Below are positions 1-7,817 of a DNA stretch of 51,774 nt, one piece after another. The DNA is from an uncultured Clostridia bacterium (GTDB lineage: Bacteria; Bacillota; Clostridia; Christensenellales; Borkfalkiaceae). The notes under the pieces were generated by a model. The model was not told the origin of the DNA. It saw only the letters and a list, made by a program, of their open reading frames with translations, and did not search any database. The translations under genes and the position numbers were made by a program. The stretch spans positions 1 through 51,774 of the forward strand of contig CALDOZ010000007.1 of NCBI GenBank assembly GCA_937912025.1, in the 5' to 3' direction. Each line of letters starts with the position of its first letter. Position 1 is the stretch's first letter.

Positions 1-762
1 ATTATTAATTTCACAGTTACTAGCCTTATCAAAAAATACTGCAGCGTGATTATCGTTGTCACTAAACGCGCCACCGTTTCTAACAAAGGTGGTTTGAGAT
101 ATTATAACGTTATGTAACGTTGTATTTCCTTTTAAATAAAAACCGTAATATGGATTGTCAGCGCAAACGCAGTTTGTAATTTTACAGTAATACGATGCGC
201 GTGGCGCAAAATAAAAGCCGTTACCACAACCGTCAGTATTTATTTTATCAAAAGTACACGCGTCAATTTCACTGCTACCGGTAGCGCAAATAGCGTTTGC
301 AAGTCCACAAAATGATAGTTTAGTAAACTCACATTGGTCAGTTCTAACTTTATCAAGGCAAATTCCCGAATTGTCAATAGGTTTTTTAAAGTTAACTAAA
401 GGTCGCGTATCCATGCCTAAAATATCGCCTTGAAAGCCTAAATTTTTTATAACTGCGCCTGAGATTGGGTCGGTAGTATTGCCAATTTCCATTATTGGCA
501 TGCCAAGTTCGCCTTGGCGAAGTTTTGTTCCCGATGTACTTTCAAAAACTCCGTTTGGGTCGGTGTTACAACACCAAAGTCCGCCGTCAATCATAATTGA
601 AGTAGCGTCAACAATTATAGTTTTTAATACGTTGTAAGCGCCTATATCAATTTTAACTCGACCGCCAAAGTATTTTAATTCATTAATGTTGTTTTGAATG
701 CTCGTGGCGTCTTTAGTTATGTGTTTAGTTGAGTTATGATTAGAATTTATACTTTTTGTCAT
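1..762 (-). CDS. Right-handed parallel beta-helix protein, partial (C-terminus off the window)
   Basis: Reading the minus strand from an ATG at 762-760 gives 254 uninterrupted codons to the window edge. The start is preceded by a TAAGGTG Shine-Dalgarno at 768-775. The N-terminus has no signal peptide. It reads like the lead-in of pectate-lyase-type beta-helix proteins (residues about 30-60: a 'GGRVKIDIGAYNVLKTIIVD' stretch), followed by short turns in which single buried hydrophobic residues alternate with Asn, Asp and Gly ('CEFTKLSFCGLANAI', 'IDACTFDKINTDGCGNGFYF'). The fold call rests on this repeat rhythm. The substrate is unknown: polysaccharide lyase, glycosidase and phage-tailspike-like proteins share the fold. 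The protein continues beyond base 1. Confidence 0.7.
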   Translation of the reverse strand, partial: MTKSINSNHNSTKHITKDATSIQNNINELKYFGGRVKIDIGAYNVLKTIIVDATSIMIDGGLWCCNTDPNGVFESTSGTKLRQGELGMPIMEIGNTTDPISGAVIKNLGFQGDILGMDTRPLVNFKKPIDNSGICLDKVRTDQCEFTKLSFCGLANAICATGSSEIDACTFDKINTDGCGNGFYFAPRASYYCKITNCVCADNPYYGFYLKGNTTLHNVIISQTTFVRNGGAFSDNDNHAAVFFDKASNCEINN

Positions 763-815
763 ATTTTCACCTTAAAAATAGTTTACCATACGGTTATTTT
801 TGTGTCAATATTAAA

Positions 816-842
816 TGCGCCTTAACATTTAGTAAAGGCGCA
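816..842 (-). terminator. Likely intrinsic terminator after the 865-1323 gene
   Basis: An 8-bp perfect GC-rich stem (TGCGCCTT at 816-823 pairing with AAGGCGCA at 835-842, 11-nt loop) lies just past the minus-strand stop at 865. Read on the minus strand it is followed by a short TTTAATATT tract, so it is a moderate rather than strong terminator. Confidence 0.5.
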
Positions 843-864
843 CAATAGTAATTATTTTAATAAA

Positions 865-1323
865 TTATCTAAATACTTTGATAATCATTGAAACGTTCAT
901 AATAAGAATTATTGCAGGTATTCCATAGAAAACTAACGTAAATTCAGGGCCAATTAATAAATAAGCAATTGCTGCAATTATCGCTGCACCAATAAAGTTA
1001 CCTATAAAACCGCCTACCATATTAGGTTGAATTTCATAACCGTCATACGTTTCAACAACGTTATACGTTCCGTCCCACTCAACCTCGAAAACAACAGGGC
1101 CAATATAGAAAAGCCAAGAAAAGATAGTAGTGAATAAATCAACCATAACTAAATTGTACGCGTCGTCAACGTTACTTTCTATAGAAAATGCAAGAATAAG
1201 TGATACGATACACAAAACAACGCTTATTATTCTGCTAATAATAAAGTTAGTAAACAAGAATTTTATTAGTTTAAAAATCAAAACTAAAACGATTAACGCT
1301 ATTATTAAATAAAGTACTTCCAT
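865..1323 (-). CDS. Small hypothetical membrane protein
   Basis: A 152-residue protein of unknown family. It starts at an ATG preceded by AAAGGAAG at a good distance. About four hydrophobic segments are visible, at residues 3-25, 29-47, 60-78 and 104-150 (the last probably two helices split by 'IGPEF'). A polar loop of about 25 residues between them ('EVEWDGTYNVVETYDGYEIQ') is probably extracytoplasmic. There are no catalytic motifs. It stands alone between the beta-helix gene and the divergent PHP gene and has its own terminator. I do not recognise it and infer only membrane location. Confidence 0.65.
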   Translation of the reverse strand: MEVLYLIIALIVLVLIFKLIKFLFTNFIISRIISVVLCIVSLILAFSIESNVDDAYNLVMVDLFTTIFSWLFYIGPVVFEVEWDGTYNVVETYDGYEIQPNMVGGFIGNFIGAAIIAAIAYLLIGPEFTLVFYGIPAIILIMNVSMIIKVFR

Positions 1324-1417
1324 AAAAACTTCCTTTGTGATTGTTTTGTGAAATTATACCATTTAAAAAAATATATTGCAAGTGTTTAACGTGTTTTATC
1401 ATTTTTTGCGCAATTAA

Positions 1418-1446
1418 TTGTTTTTTATAGCGTTTTGTGTTAAAAT
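1418..1446 (+). promoter_or_regulatory. Sigma-A promoter of the PHP gene
   Basis: TTGTTT at 1418-1423 and TAAAAT at 1441-1446, separated by 17 nt, with an extended -10 TG at 1438-1439. An AGGTG ribosome-binding site follows before the ATG at 1474. Confidence 0.6.
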
Positions 1447-1473
1447 GCTAATATAAATTAACGTAGGTGAAAT

Positions 1474-2307
1474 ATGTATTGCGATTTACACACTCATTCA
1501 AATTATTCTGACGGAACGTTTACCCCGTCTGAAATTATTATAGAAGCCGAAAAAATAGGGTTAAGCGCCGTTGCGCTTTGTGACCACAATACTATTGACG
1601 GTGTTTACGAGTTTATTAAATGTGCTCAAGGTAAAAAGGTTAAGGCGATAGCGGGCGTTGAAATTTCAACCGATTATAACGGCACAGAACTTCACATTCT
1701 TGCGCTTGGTCTTAATAAAGAGCAACTTCCAATAATTTCTGACTACTTAAAAATCAACTTAATAAATAAGAAAAAAAGCAATATTAAACTCATTGAGAGT
1801 TTAGTAAACGCTGGTTACGATATTAAACTTGAAGACTTAACTTCGCTTACCGTTAGCGGTGACTTTAATAGGGCGCACGTTGCCGGCGAACTTGTAAAAA
1901 AGGGTTATGCTAAATCAATTAAAGAAGTTTTCGATACTATTCTTCGTGATGATGGCCCGCATTATATAAAAACTGAACGCTTAAACGTGTTTGACGTTAT
2001 TAAATTTATTAAATCAATAGGCGCTGTTGCCGTTCACGCGCATCCTTTTTTAGATATTGATGAAAAAACGTTTAGAGAGTTTTTGCCAAAAGCAATAAGT
2101 TGTGGATTAGACGGGTTTGAAACGCTATACTCAACTTATACTAACGAGCAAATTAACCTTTCTACTCAAATTGCAAAAGAATTTAACTTAAAACAAAGCG
2201 GTGGTAGTGATTTTCACGGCGGTAGAAAACCAAATATATCGCTTGGCGTAGGCGAGGGCAACTTAAAAGTTCCTATTGAGTTTTTGAATAATTTACTATT
2301 TAAATAG
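1474..2307 (+). CDS. PHP-domain phosphoesterase (RNase AM / YciV-TrpH type)
   Basis: This 277-residue protein is a polymerase-and-histidinol-phosphatase (PHP) metal hydrolase. The signature ligands are visible: DLHTHSNYSDG (His6, His8, Asp13), CDHNT (Asp37, His38), GVEIS (Glu63), HIL (His74), VHAHPF in the C-terminal half and GGSDFHGG near the end. In this subfamily the insertion between the metal motifs and the late SDFHG are typical of YciV/TrpH proteins, which hydrolyse 3',5'-nucleoside bisphosphates or trim RNA 5' ends. Which substrate applies cannot be read from sequence. It is monocistronic, with its own promoter and terminator. Confidence 0.85.
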   Translation: MYCDLHTHSNYSDGTFTPSEIIIEAEKIGLSAVALCDHNTIDGVYEFIKCAQGKKVKAIAGVEISTDYNGTELHILALGLNKEQLPIISDYLKINLINKKKSNIKLIESLVNAGYDIKLEDLTSLTVSGDFNRAHVAGELVKKGYAKSIKEVFDTILRDDGPHYIKTERLNVFDVIKFIKSIGAVAVHAHPFLDIDEKTFREFLPKAISCGLDGFETLYSTYTNEQINLSTQIAKEFNLKQSGGSDFHGGRKPNISLGVGEGNLKVPIEFLNNLLFK

Positions 2308-2328
2308 ATTTCTTGTTTAAATTATTAT

Positions 2329-2358
2329 GGTCGAAAAGTTTTTACTTTTCGGCCTTTT
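2329..2358 (+). terminator. Intrinsic terminator of the PHP gene
   Basis: A 10-bp stem (GGTCGAAAAG with CTTTTCGGCC, one G-U pair) with a TTTTTA loop, followed by TTTT. Confidence 0.8.
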
Positions 2359-2422
2359 AAATTATGTGGACAAATTTTAATAAACTGTTCTATTTGATGT
2401 GTTTATTTAATAAAAATATGGT

Positions 2423-3268
2423 GTGCTTGGTTTTCTTCCCGATTTTATTTATAAAGAAGTAAAAAAATATAATAACGTTTGTGAAATAAGATTAAGGGTT
2501 AATTTACCAATTCAAATTACAACGTTAAATGAAAGTATATTTATAAGTAAATATAAAATAGATTGCGAAATACTGCAAAAAATTGTATTAAACGTTTGCA
2601 ATAACTCAATTTATGGTTACGACGAATACATTAAAAAAGGTTTTATAACTTCAAGTAGCGGTGTAAGAATAGGTTTAAGCGGTGAGTTTGTTTATGATAA
2701 CGGTAAAATTAATTGCATTAAGAATTTTTCTTCGTTATGTATTCGAATTCCTAACGACGTTATTGGTTTTTCTAAAAAGTTTTATCAAATATATTCTGGC
2801 GGTAGCGTATTAGTAATTTCTAAAAGTGGAGTTGGTAAAACGACGTTTATAAGAGATTTTTTAAGAAACGTATCACTAAATACTAAAAAAAATATTGTCG
2901 TTGTAGATGAGCGTAACGAAATTGCTTTTAAAAACTTAAAAAATTCATATTATTTAGGCGATACCGTTGACGTTTTGACTTTTTCAAATAAAAATTACGG
3001 TTTTACTCACGCAATAAGAACGCTAAACCCGTCGGTAATTGTTACTGACGAACTTATTGAAAGCGCTGATTTTGAAAGCGTAATTAAATGTGTTGATAGT
3101 GGTGTTGACGTAATAGCGACAATTCACGGTGGACAAATTGACTTAAATAAACTTAAAAAATTTATCAATTTAAAAACGTTTAATTATTACGTTTTAATTA
3201 CCGCTAATAATAATTTAAGAATAGTTACGGTTTATAACCAAAATTTACAACAAATATGTTCATATTAA
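2423..3268 (+). CDS. spoIIIAA: Stage III sporulation protein AA, secretion-type ATPase
   Basis: This is the cytoplasmic ATPase of the SpoIIIA-SpoIIQ feeding channel, expressed in the mother cell. The 281 residues contain the family N-terminal 'CEIRLRVNLPI' segment (20-30), a Walker A 'SKSGVGKTT' (133-141), a Walker B-like 'IVVVDERNE' (about 158-166) and the late 'IATIHGG' typical of VirB11-like ATPases. The only in-frame start after the upstream stop (TAA at 2411) is GTG at 2423. It has no Shine-Dalgarno site. It is the first gene of an eight-gene operon and overlaps spoIIIAB by 13 nt. Confidence 0.93.
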   Translation: MLGFLPDFIYKEVKKYNNVCEIRLRVNLPIQITTLNESIFISKYKIDCEILQKIVLNVCNNSIYGYDEYIKKGFITSSSGVRIGLSGEFVYDNGKINCIKNFSSLCIRIPNDVIGFSKKFYQIYSGGSVLVISKSGVGKTTFIRDFLRNVSLNTKKNIVVVDERNEIAFKNLKNSYYLGDTVDVLTFSNKNYGFTHAIRTLNPSVIVTDELIESADFESVIKCVDSGVDVIATIHGGQIDLNKLKKFINLKTFNYYVLITANNNLRIVTVYNQNLQQICSY

Positions 3269-3732
3269 AAATTTTAATTGGTATTTTAGCAATATATTGT
3301 TCTGTAAATATAGCAAAATGCCATGCAGATAAAATTAAAAATAAGTATTACTTTTTTAAAGACGTTTGCATGTTTTGTAAAGAATACGAAATTAATTTAT
3401 CATACGACAAAAAAGACTTAAAACTTTTTTTAAATAATGAATATAGTTCAGTTGAGTTTGACACTTTATTAAAAAATTTTATTACTGACGGCGAAATTAA
3501 CGACGATAGCATTCCAAAGTTTTTAAACGATAAAGAAGTTAGAGAAGTTGTTTCAATGTTAAATTCTCTTGGTAAAAGCGATAGTAAAAGTCAATTATTA
3601 TCAATTACAAATTATTATAAAATTTTCAGCGATATTCAAAGCGAAAAAAACTTAGAATTTAAAAAATTTTATTCAGTATACGTTAAAATTGGATTTTCAA
3701 TTGGGTTAATGTTGCTAATTATGGTGATTTAA
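3256..3732 (+). CDS. spoIIIAB: Stage III sporulation protein AB
   Basis: This 158-residue membrane-anchored protein has a hydrophobic N-terminus (residues 2-20), a long alpha-helical middle and a C-terminal hydrophobic helix (about 142-158). This is the layout of SpoIIIAB, whose helical domain resembles GspF-type platform proteins. The start overlaps spoIIIAA and lacks a clear Shine-Dalgarno site, so translation is probably coupled. Identification rests mainly on position between AA and AC and on topology. Confidence 0.88.
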   Translation: MFILKILIGILAIYCSVNIAKCHADKIKNKYYFFKDVCMFCKEYEINLSYDKKDLKLFLNNEYSSVEFDTLLKNFITDGEINDDSIPKFLNDKEVREVVSMLNSLGKSDSKSQLLSITNYYKIFSDIQSEKNLEFKKFYSVYVKIGFSIGLMLLIMVI

Positions 3733-3935
3733 TGGAATACGGTGTAGATATCATATTTAAAATAGGAATAATCGGTATAATTATCACCGTTATTTGTCAA
3801 ATACTTAAAAAATCAGATAGGGACGACATTGCAACAATCGTAGGAATTGCAGGGTTGATTATCGTTTTAACGCTAGTAATTGGTATGGTTACCGATTTAT
3901 TTACGCAAATAAAAAACTTGTTTAATTTATTTTAA
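3732..3935 (+). CDS. spoIIIAC: Stage III sporulation protein AC
   Basis: A 67-residue protein with two membrane helices (about 6-24 and 33-52) joined by a short polar loop 'KKSDRDDIAT', which is the SpoIIIAC hallmark. The start codon overlaps the spoIIIAB stop by one base. It is a small integral component of the mother-cell side of the SpoIIIA channel, related to SpoIIIAD. Confidence 0.92.
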   Translation: MEYGVDIIFKIGIIGIIITVICQILKKSDRDDIATIVGIAGLIIVLTLVIGMVTDLFTQIKNLFNLF

Positions 3936-4321
3936 TGGAAATTTTTAAAATCGTAGCAATTGCAATAATAGGGGTGCTAATTTTTACCTATTTAAAATCA
4001 ATAAATTCGGAACTTAGCGTTTTATCTATCGTTGCAACGGGGTTAGTGTTACTTTTGAGCGTTTCAAGTTATATAATAGACGTTTTAAACGTATTTTCAA
4101 ATTTAAGTTCTAACCTTAATATTGATAGCCAAATTTTTATTATCGTTATAAAAATCATAATAATATCGTATATTATTGAATTTACTGAAAATTTAAGTAA
4201 TGATTTAGGCGCAACTAATTTATCGGCAAAAATATCACTTTGCGGTAAACTTATAATATTCGTAACAGCAATGCCAATATTTAACAGTTTAATTTCAATA
4301 ATAACTACTTTTTTAAAATGA
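3935..4321 (+). CDS. spoIIIAD: Stage III sporulation protein AD
   Basis: A 128-residue membrane protein. The N-terminal half resembles SpoIIIAC (two helices at about 3-20 and 27-47), and two more hydrophobic stretches follow (about 66-82 and 100-126). It starts on the last base of spoIIIAC and overlaps spoIIIAE by 4 nt, so the reading frames are tightly coupled. It is a mother-cell membrane component of the SpoIIIA complex. Confidence 0.92.
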   Translation: MEIFKIVAIAIIGVLIFTYLKSINSELSVLSIVATGLVLLLSVSSYIIDVLNVFSNLSSNLNIDSQIFIIVIKIIIISYIIEFTENLSNDLGATNLSAKISLCGKLIIFVTAMPIFNSLISIITTFLK

Positions 4322-5487
4322 GAAAAATTTTACTTATAGTTATAATAATTTTTGTTTTAAATTTTAACCTTAGTTATAGCGTTGTAAAAGCGGAAGAAAG
4401 TTCAAGTTCTGATAACGTTGACCAAACTTTTAACGAGTTAATCGACGGAATAAACGAAGAAGATTTTAAAGATTTAGTCGACGAAATTAATAATTTATTT
4501 GGCGAAGATAAATCGCTTAAAGATATAATAATTTTGTTTTTAACCGGTAAATTAGAACTAAATTTTGATACGTTAAAAAACTACTTTTTATCTCGGTTAA
4601 ACGTCTTTTTTAAGTTTGGTGGAGAACTGTTGCTTTACGTTATTGCAATAGGAATTATGTTTAATTTCTTAAATGTAATTTCTTTAAAAAAATGCGATAA
4701 TTCCTTAAAATCTACTTTATATTTTATTAGTGTTGCAATTGCGACCGTGTTAATTTTTAAAGTAATTGGAAACGTGTTTAGTTATGCGTTAGATAAACTG
4801 TCGCTACTTACTAAAACAACGCAAATAGTCTTTCCAGTTATGTTTTCCTTGTCGGGTTTAATTGGAAATTTTGGCGTTGAGCAAATTAAACCGTTTACGG
4901 TGTTTTTATCGGTATTTTTTTCAAGTATAACAACTTCCGTATTTATGCCGTTGCTTAAAGTGGAAACAACTTTAACTACAATTGGTAATTTAAGCGGTAG
5001 TATTAATTTAGACGGTTTTAAAAAGAGTATATCTTCAATATATAAGTGGTTACTTTTGCTTGCTTGCGGACTTTTTTCAATTTTAATAATATCTCAAGGT
5101 GTAGTCAACTCGCAATACAACGGACTGTCAGTTAAAATTTTAAAATATTTTACAGGTTCAATTATACCTATTGTCGGTGGGTTTTTAAGTGGTGGAATGG
5201 AGGTTTTAATTTCGTCTGCCGTACTTATTAAAAATTCAATAGGGTTAATTAGTGTAATATACGTTTTGCTAACGGTAGGGCTTACGGGGTTAGAAATTTT
5301 AGTTTTTTCGTTTATAGTTAAACTTTTAGCATCCGTTTGTCAGCCTATTTTAGACGATAAATATTATAAAATTGTTATAGGTATAACGGACGTTTTTAAC
5401 AGTGTATCAGCATTACTATTCGTTAGTGGTTTTATCTTTATAATAACAATATTTTTTATAATAACGGCAACGGCGTATGTTTTTTGA
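4318..5487 (+). CDS. spoIIIAE: Stage III sporulation protein AE
   Basis: This 389-residue polytopic protein is the likely pore-forming membrane component of the SpoIIIA machine. A cleavable signal peptide is visible (residues 1-26, ending in 'VVKA'), followed by an acidic linker (about 28-75) and some seven to eight hydrophobic helices from residue 95 to the C-terminus. The length matches the family (about 390-400). It overlaps spoIIIAD by 4 nt and spoIIIAF by 11 nt. Confidence 0.93.
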   Translation: MRKILLIVIIIFVLNFNLSYSVVKAEESSSSDNVDQTFNELIDGINEEDFKDLVDEINNLFGEDKSLKDIIILFLTGKLELNFDTLKNYFLSRLNVFFKFGGELLLYVIAIGIMFNFLNVISLKKCDNSLKSTLYFISVAIATVLIFKVIGNVFSYALDKLSLLTKTTQIVFPVMFSLSGLIGNFGVEQIKPFTVFLSVFFSSITTSVFMPLLKVETTLTTIGNLSGSINLDGFKKSISSIYKWLLLLACGLFSILIISQGVVNSQYNGLSVKILKYFTGSIIPIVGGFLSGGMEVLISSAVLIKNSIGLISVIYVLLTVGLTGLEILVFSFIVKLLASVCQPILDDKYYKIVIGITDVFNSVSALLFVSGFIFIITIFFIITATAYVF

Positions 5488-5968
5488 TTTTTCAAATTAT
5501 TTTTTAACGGTAATATTTGTAACTGTTTTTATTATTTTAGCCGAAATTTTAGTTGTTAACGGTAAAAATAGCAAAATATTTAAAATGATACTGTCAATGG
5601 TAATAACGTTAACGTTTATAACTCCTATTTTAGAAGTGTTTAACTATGATTTAAATACTGTTGAAATTAATTCTAACGTAGAATATTCAAATCATTTAAA
5701 AATTGCAACTGAAAACGTTACTAAAAAAGAAGTTGAAGCAATACTCAATTATGAAAAATTAACGTACGAAAACGTATCGATTGAAACTCAAAATATTAAT
5801 GGGCAAATATCGACAAAAAAAGTTGAAATAACGTTAACGTGTGATGGAATAAATTGTCAAACAAAACATATAAATATTACTACGAAAATCAACGCGTTAC
5901 TTTTAGAAAAAATTTTTATTAATAATAGCGAGGTTGAAATTGCCGTCAAATTCAAAGAAAATTACTGA
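5477..5968 (+). CDS. spoIIIAF: Stage III sporulation protein AF
   Basis: A 163-residue protein with two N-terminal membrane helices (about 7-25 and 33-52) and a soluble C-terminal domain with beta-alpha-beta character ('ENVSIETQNINGQISTKKVE'), consistent with the ring-building motif described for SpoIIIAF. The start overlaps the spoIIIAE end with no Shine-Dalgarno site. Its 3' end overlaps the start of spoIIIAG. Confidence 0.9.
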   Translation: MFFDFSNYFLTVIFVTVFIILAEILVVNGKNSKIFKMILSMVITLTFITPILEVFNYDLNTVEINSNVEYSNHLKIATENVTKKEVEAILNYEKLTYENVSIETQNINGQISTKKVEITLTCDGINCQTKHINITTKINALLLEKIFINNSEVEIAVKFKENY

Positions 5969-6437
5969 AAAAACTAATAAAAAATTCAAATCAGAATGGA
6001 TATTTATAATAATTTTAGGTCTAATAATAATTTTGTTTTTGTTGTTTCCAAGTGGTAATAGTTTATTTTCTTCTTTAAAAGATGATGATGGCCAAGATTA
6101 TTTAACTTTAACGGAAACGAAACTTGAAAGCGTTTTAGCGTCGGTTAGCGGTGTTGGTAAAGTCGACGTTATGATAACTTTAAGTGGTAGCGAAAGTTAC
6201 GATATAGCAAAAAACATTGAAACAACTACTGAAAACGGCGTAACTAAACGTGTTGAAAGCGTTGTTATGGTTAGTGGTAAACCTTACGTTATAAAAACAA
6301 ATAATCCTACAATCGAGGGAGTAGTTATCGTTTGTGAAGGGGCGGACGACGTTAAAGTAAAAATGTTAATAACCGAAGCGGTTGTTACAGCGCTAAACGT
6401 TGACGCTAATAAAATTAGAATAGTAAAAATGAAATAA
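5934..6437 (+). CDS. spoIIIAG: Stage III sporulation protein AG
   Basis: This protein (up to 167 residues) forms the large SpoIIIAG ring between mother cell and forespore. One membrane helix lies at about 23-40, followed by a soluble ring-building-motif domain including 'LESVLASVSGVGKVDVMITL', the family signature. There is no ATG near the start. TTG codons at 5934 and 5940 are candidates. AGCGAGG at 5927-5933 favours 5940 on spacing. The gene overlaps spoIIIAF by about 30 nt. Confidence 0.92.
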   Translation: MKLPSNSKKITEKTNKKFKSEWIFIIILGLIIILFLLFPSGNSLFSSLKDDDGQDYLTLTETKLESVLASVSGVGKVDVMITLSGSESYDIAKNIETTTENGVTKRVESVVMVSGKPYVIKTNNPTIEGVVIVCEGADDVKVKMLITEAVVTALNVDANKIRIVKMK

Positions 6438-6450
6438 AAGGAGATATATT

Positions 6451-6918
6451 ATGTCAAAAAAGAAAAAAATTATAGTACTAAGTTCAATGATTGCATTACT
6501 TGCCGTAACCGCCGCGCTAAACTTTATTTTTGCAGGTACTAACTCTTATCCAGAAAGTACTGAAACGGCGTATTTTCTTGAATATCGTACTGAACGCACA
6601 ACCGCTCGCAACGAACAAATTTTGCAACTTGATAAAATTATTGCCGAGAGCGAAGAAGGTTCAGATGTTTATCAAACTGCTGTAACGCAAAAATTACAAC
6701 TTACAAGCCTAACCGAGCAAGAACTTAAACTTGAAACGTTAATAAAAGCGTACGGGTATGAAGAAGTTGTTGTTACTATGGCAATAGATTCGCCAAACGT
6801 TAACGTTGTTGTTAAGAACTCAGAGTTCGATCAAACTGACGCTGTTAAAATATATAATATTTTAGTAACTGAAACTGACGTTGACTGTGAAAACGTAAAT
6901 ATTATTCCTTATCTTTGA
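6451..6918 (+). CDS. spoIIIAH: Stage III sporulation protein AH
   Basis: A 155-residue protein with an N-terminal transmembrane anchor (about 8-29) and a periplasmic-type domain. That domain contains the ring-building fold that docks with forespore SpoIIQ, or with a functional substitute in clostridia. Unlike its upstream neighbours it has a strong Shine-Dalgarno site (AAAGGAG, 8-nt spacing), implying more independent translation. It is the last gene of the operon, followed by a strong hairpin terminator. Confidence 0.92.
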   Translation: MSKKKKIIVLSSMIALLAVTAALNFIFAGTNSYPESTETAYFLEYRTERTTARNEQILQLDKIIAESEEGSDVYQTAVTQKLQLTSLTEQELKLETLIKAYGYEEVVVTMAIDSPNVNVVVKNSEFDQTDAVKIYNILVTETDVDCENVNIIPYL

Positions 6919-6957
6919 AAATTATGCATAAAAATGCTACCTAAAATTAAAAATGTA

Positions 6958-6966
6958 TGATATAAT
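6958..6966 (+). promoter_or_regulatory. Extended -10 promoter for the asp23-like/nusB operon
   Basis: TGATATAAT (extended -10 TGn plus a perfect TATAAT). No good -35 is visible. It directly abuts the 5' arm of the hairpin at 6968, so terminator and promoter overlap. Confidence 0.5.
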
Positions 6967-6967
6967 T

Positions 6968-7019
6968 AACCTAATTAACGTGAAGTATTATGTTTTGCGT
7001 TAGTTAGGTTTTATTTTTT
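6968..7019 (+). terminator. Terminator of the spoIIIA operon
   Basis: A 13-bp stem with one G-U pair (5' arm 6968-6980, 3' arm 6998-7010), a 17-nt loop and a TTATTTTTT tail. Predicted transcription from the promoter at 6958-6966 would begin inside the 5' arm, so that transcript could not form the full hairpin. Confidence 0.75.
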
Positions 7020-7034
7020 AATCGGAGGTTTATT

Positions 7035-7379
7035 ATGGCAAATTATAAAAAAACCGAGCCAGAAAAAAATGGTAAAGTAATTTACAATGCAAGTATAGTT
7101 AAGGGTATAGTTGCTCTTGCTGTGTCTGACGTTGCTGGCGTAACCTTACGCAAACTCGGTAAAAAAGATAAACTTGAATTAATTAAAATCGTGTTTAACG
7201 GTGATATTATCGACGTTGACGTGTCAGTTGATATTGAATATGGCTACAACGTTCCTGACGTAGCGTATGAAATTCAACAAAGTATTAAACGCAACGTTGA
7301 ATCAATGTCAAAGTATAAAGTTGAGTCTATTGACGTGCATTTTGAAGGCGTATCGTTTAGCGACGATATTATTGATTAA
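7035..7379 (+). CDS. Asp23/Gls24-family protein (YqhY-like)
   Basis: This 114-residue cytoplasmic protein belongs to the Asp23/Gls24 family. It shows the characteristic 'VKGIVALAVSDVAGVTL' start of the domain and the central 'DVDVSVDIEYGYNVPDVAYEIQQSIKRNVE' region (residues about 55-85). The YqhY branch usually sits between sporulation or acetyl-CoA-carboxylase genes and nusB and is linked to membrane-lipid homeostasis. Here accB and accC are absent. The Shine-Dalgarno site is GGAGG. Exact role is unknown. Confidence 0.88.
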   Translation: MANYKKTEPEKNGKVIYNASIVKGIVALAVSDVAGVTLRKLGKKDKLELIKIVFNGDIIDVDVSVDIEYGYNVPDVAYEIQQSIKRNVESMSKYKVESIDVHFEGVSFSDDIID

Positions 7380-7413
7380 TTTACTAAATTTTTATACTTG
7401 AAGGTGTTTAATT

Positions 7414-7815
7414 ATGAGAAAAAATGCGCGTGAGAGCGTTTATAAAATTTTGTTTAGCGAAGTTTTTAATAGCGAAACTGATAAAGATTTTAGAGATTTT
7501 ATATATTTTGAAGATAAACTCAGTGAAACAGACGTTGCTTTTGCCGAGCAACTTTATAGCGTTATTTGTAATAATATCGACGTAATAAACGAAGAAATTT
7601 CTTCTTTATCAAACGGGTATAAACTCGAAAGAATTTATCCTACTGATAAATGCGCGTTAATTATTGCATTTTGTGAAATGAAGTATTTTGACGACGTTCC
7701 TAATATCGTTGCAATTAGCGAAGCGATGGAACTCGTTAGAAAATATTCTACTGCTGATAGTCCTAATTTTGTTAACGGTATTTTAGCCGAATATAAAAAA
7801 CGTTTGGAGGCTTAA
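7414..7815 (+). CDS. nusB: Transcription antitermination factor NusB
   Basis: A 133-residue all-helical RNA-binding protein. The N-terminal 'RKNARESVYKILFSEVFN' corresponds to the NusB box-A-binding segment. The C-terminal 'AISEAMELVRKYSTADSPNFVNGILAEYKK' is the best-conserved family motif. It acts with NusE/S10 on rRNA operons. An AAGGTG Shine-Dalgarno precedes it and folD starts 2 nt after its stop. Confidence 0.93.
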   Translation: MRKNARESVYKILFSEVFNSETDKDFRDFIYFEDKLSETDVAFAEQLYSVICNNIDVINEEISSLSNGYKLERIYPTDKCALIIAFCEMKYFDDVPNIVAISEAMELVRKYSTADSPNFVNGILAEYKKRLEA

Positions 7816-7817
7816 TT

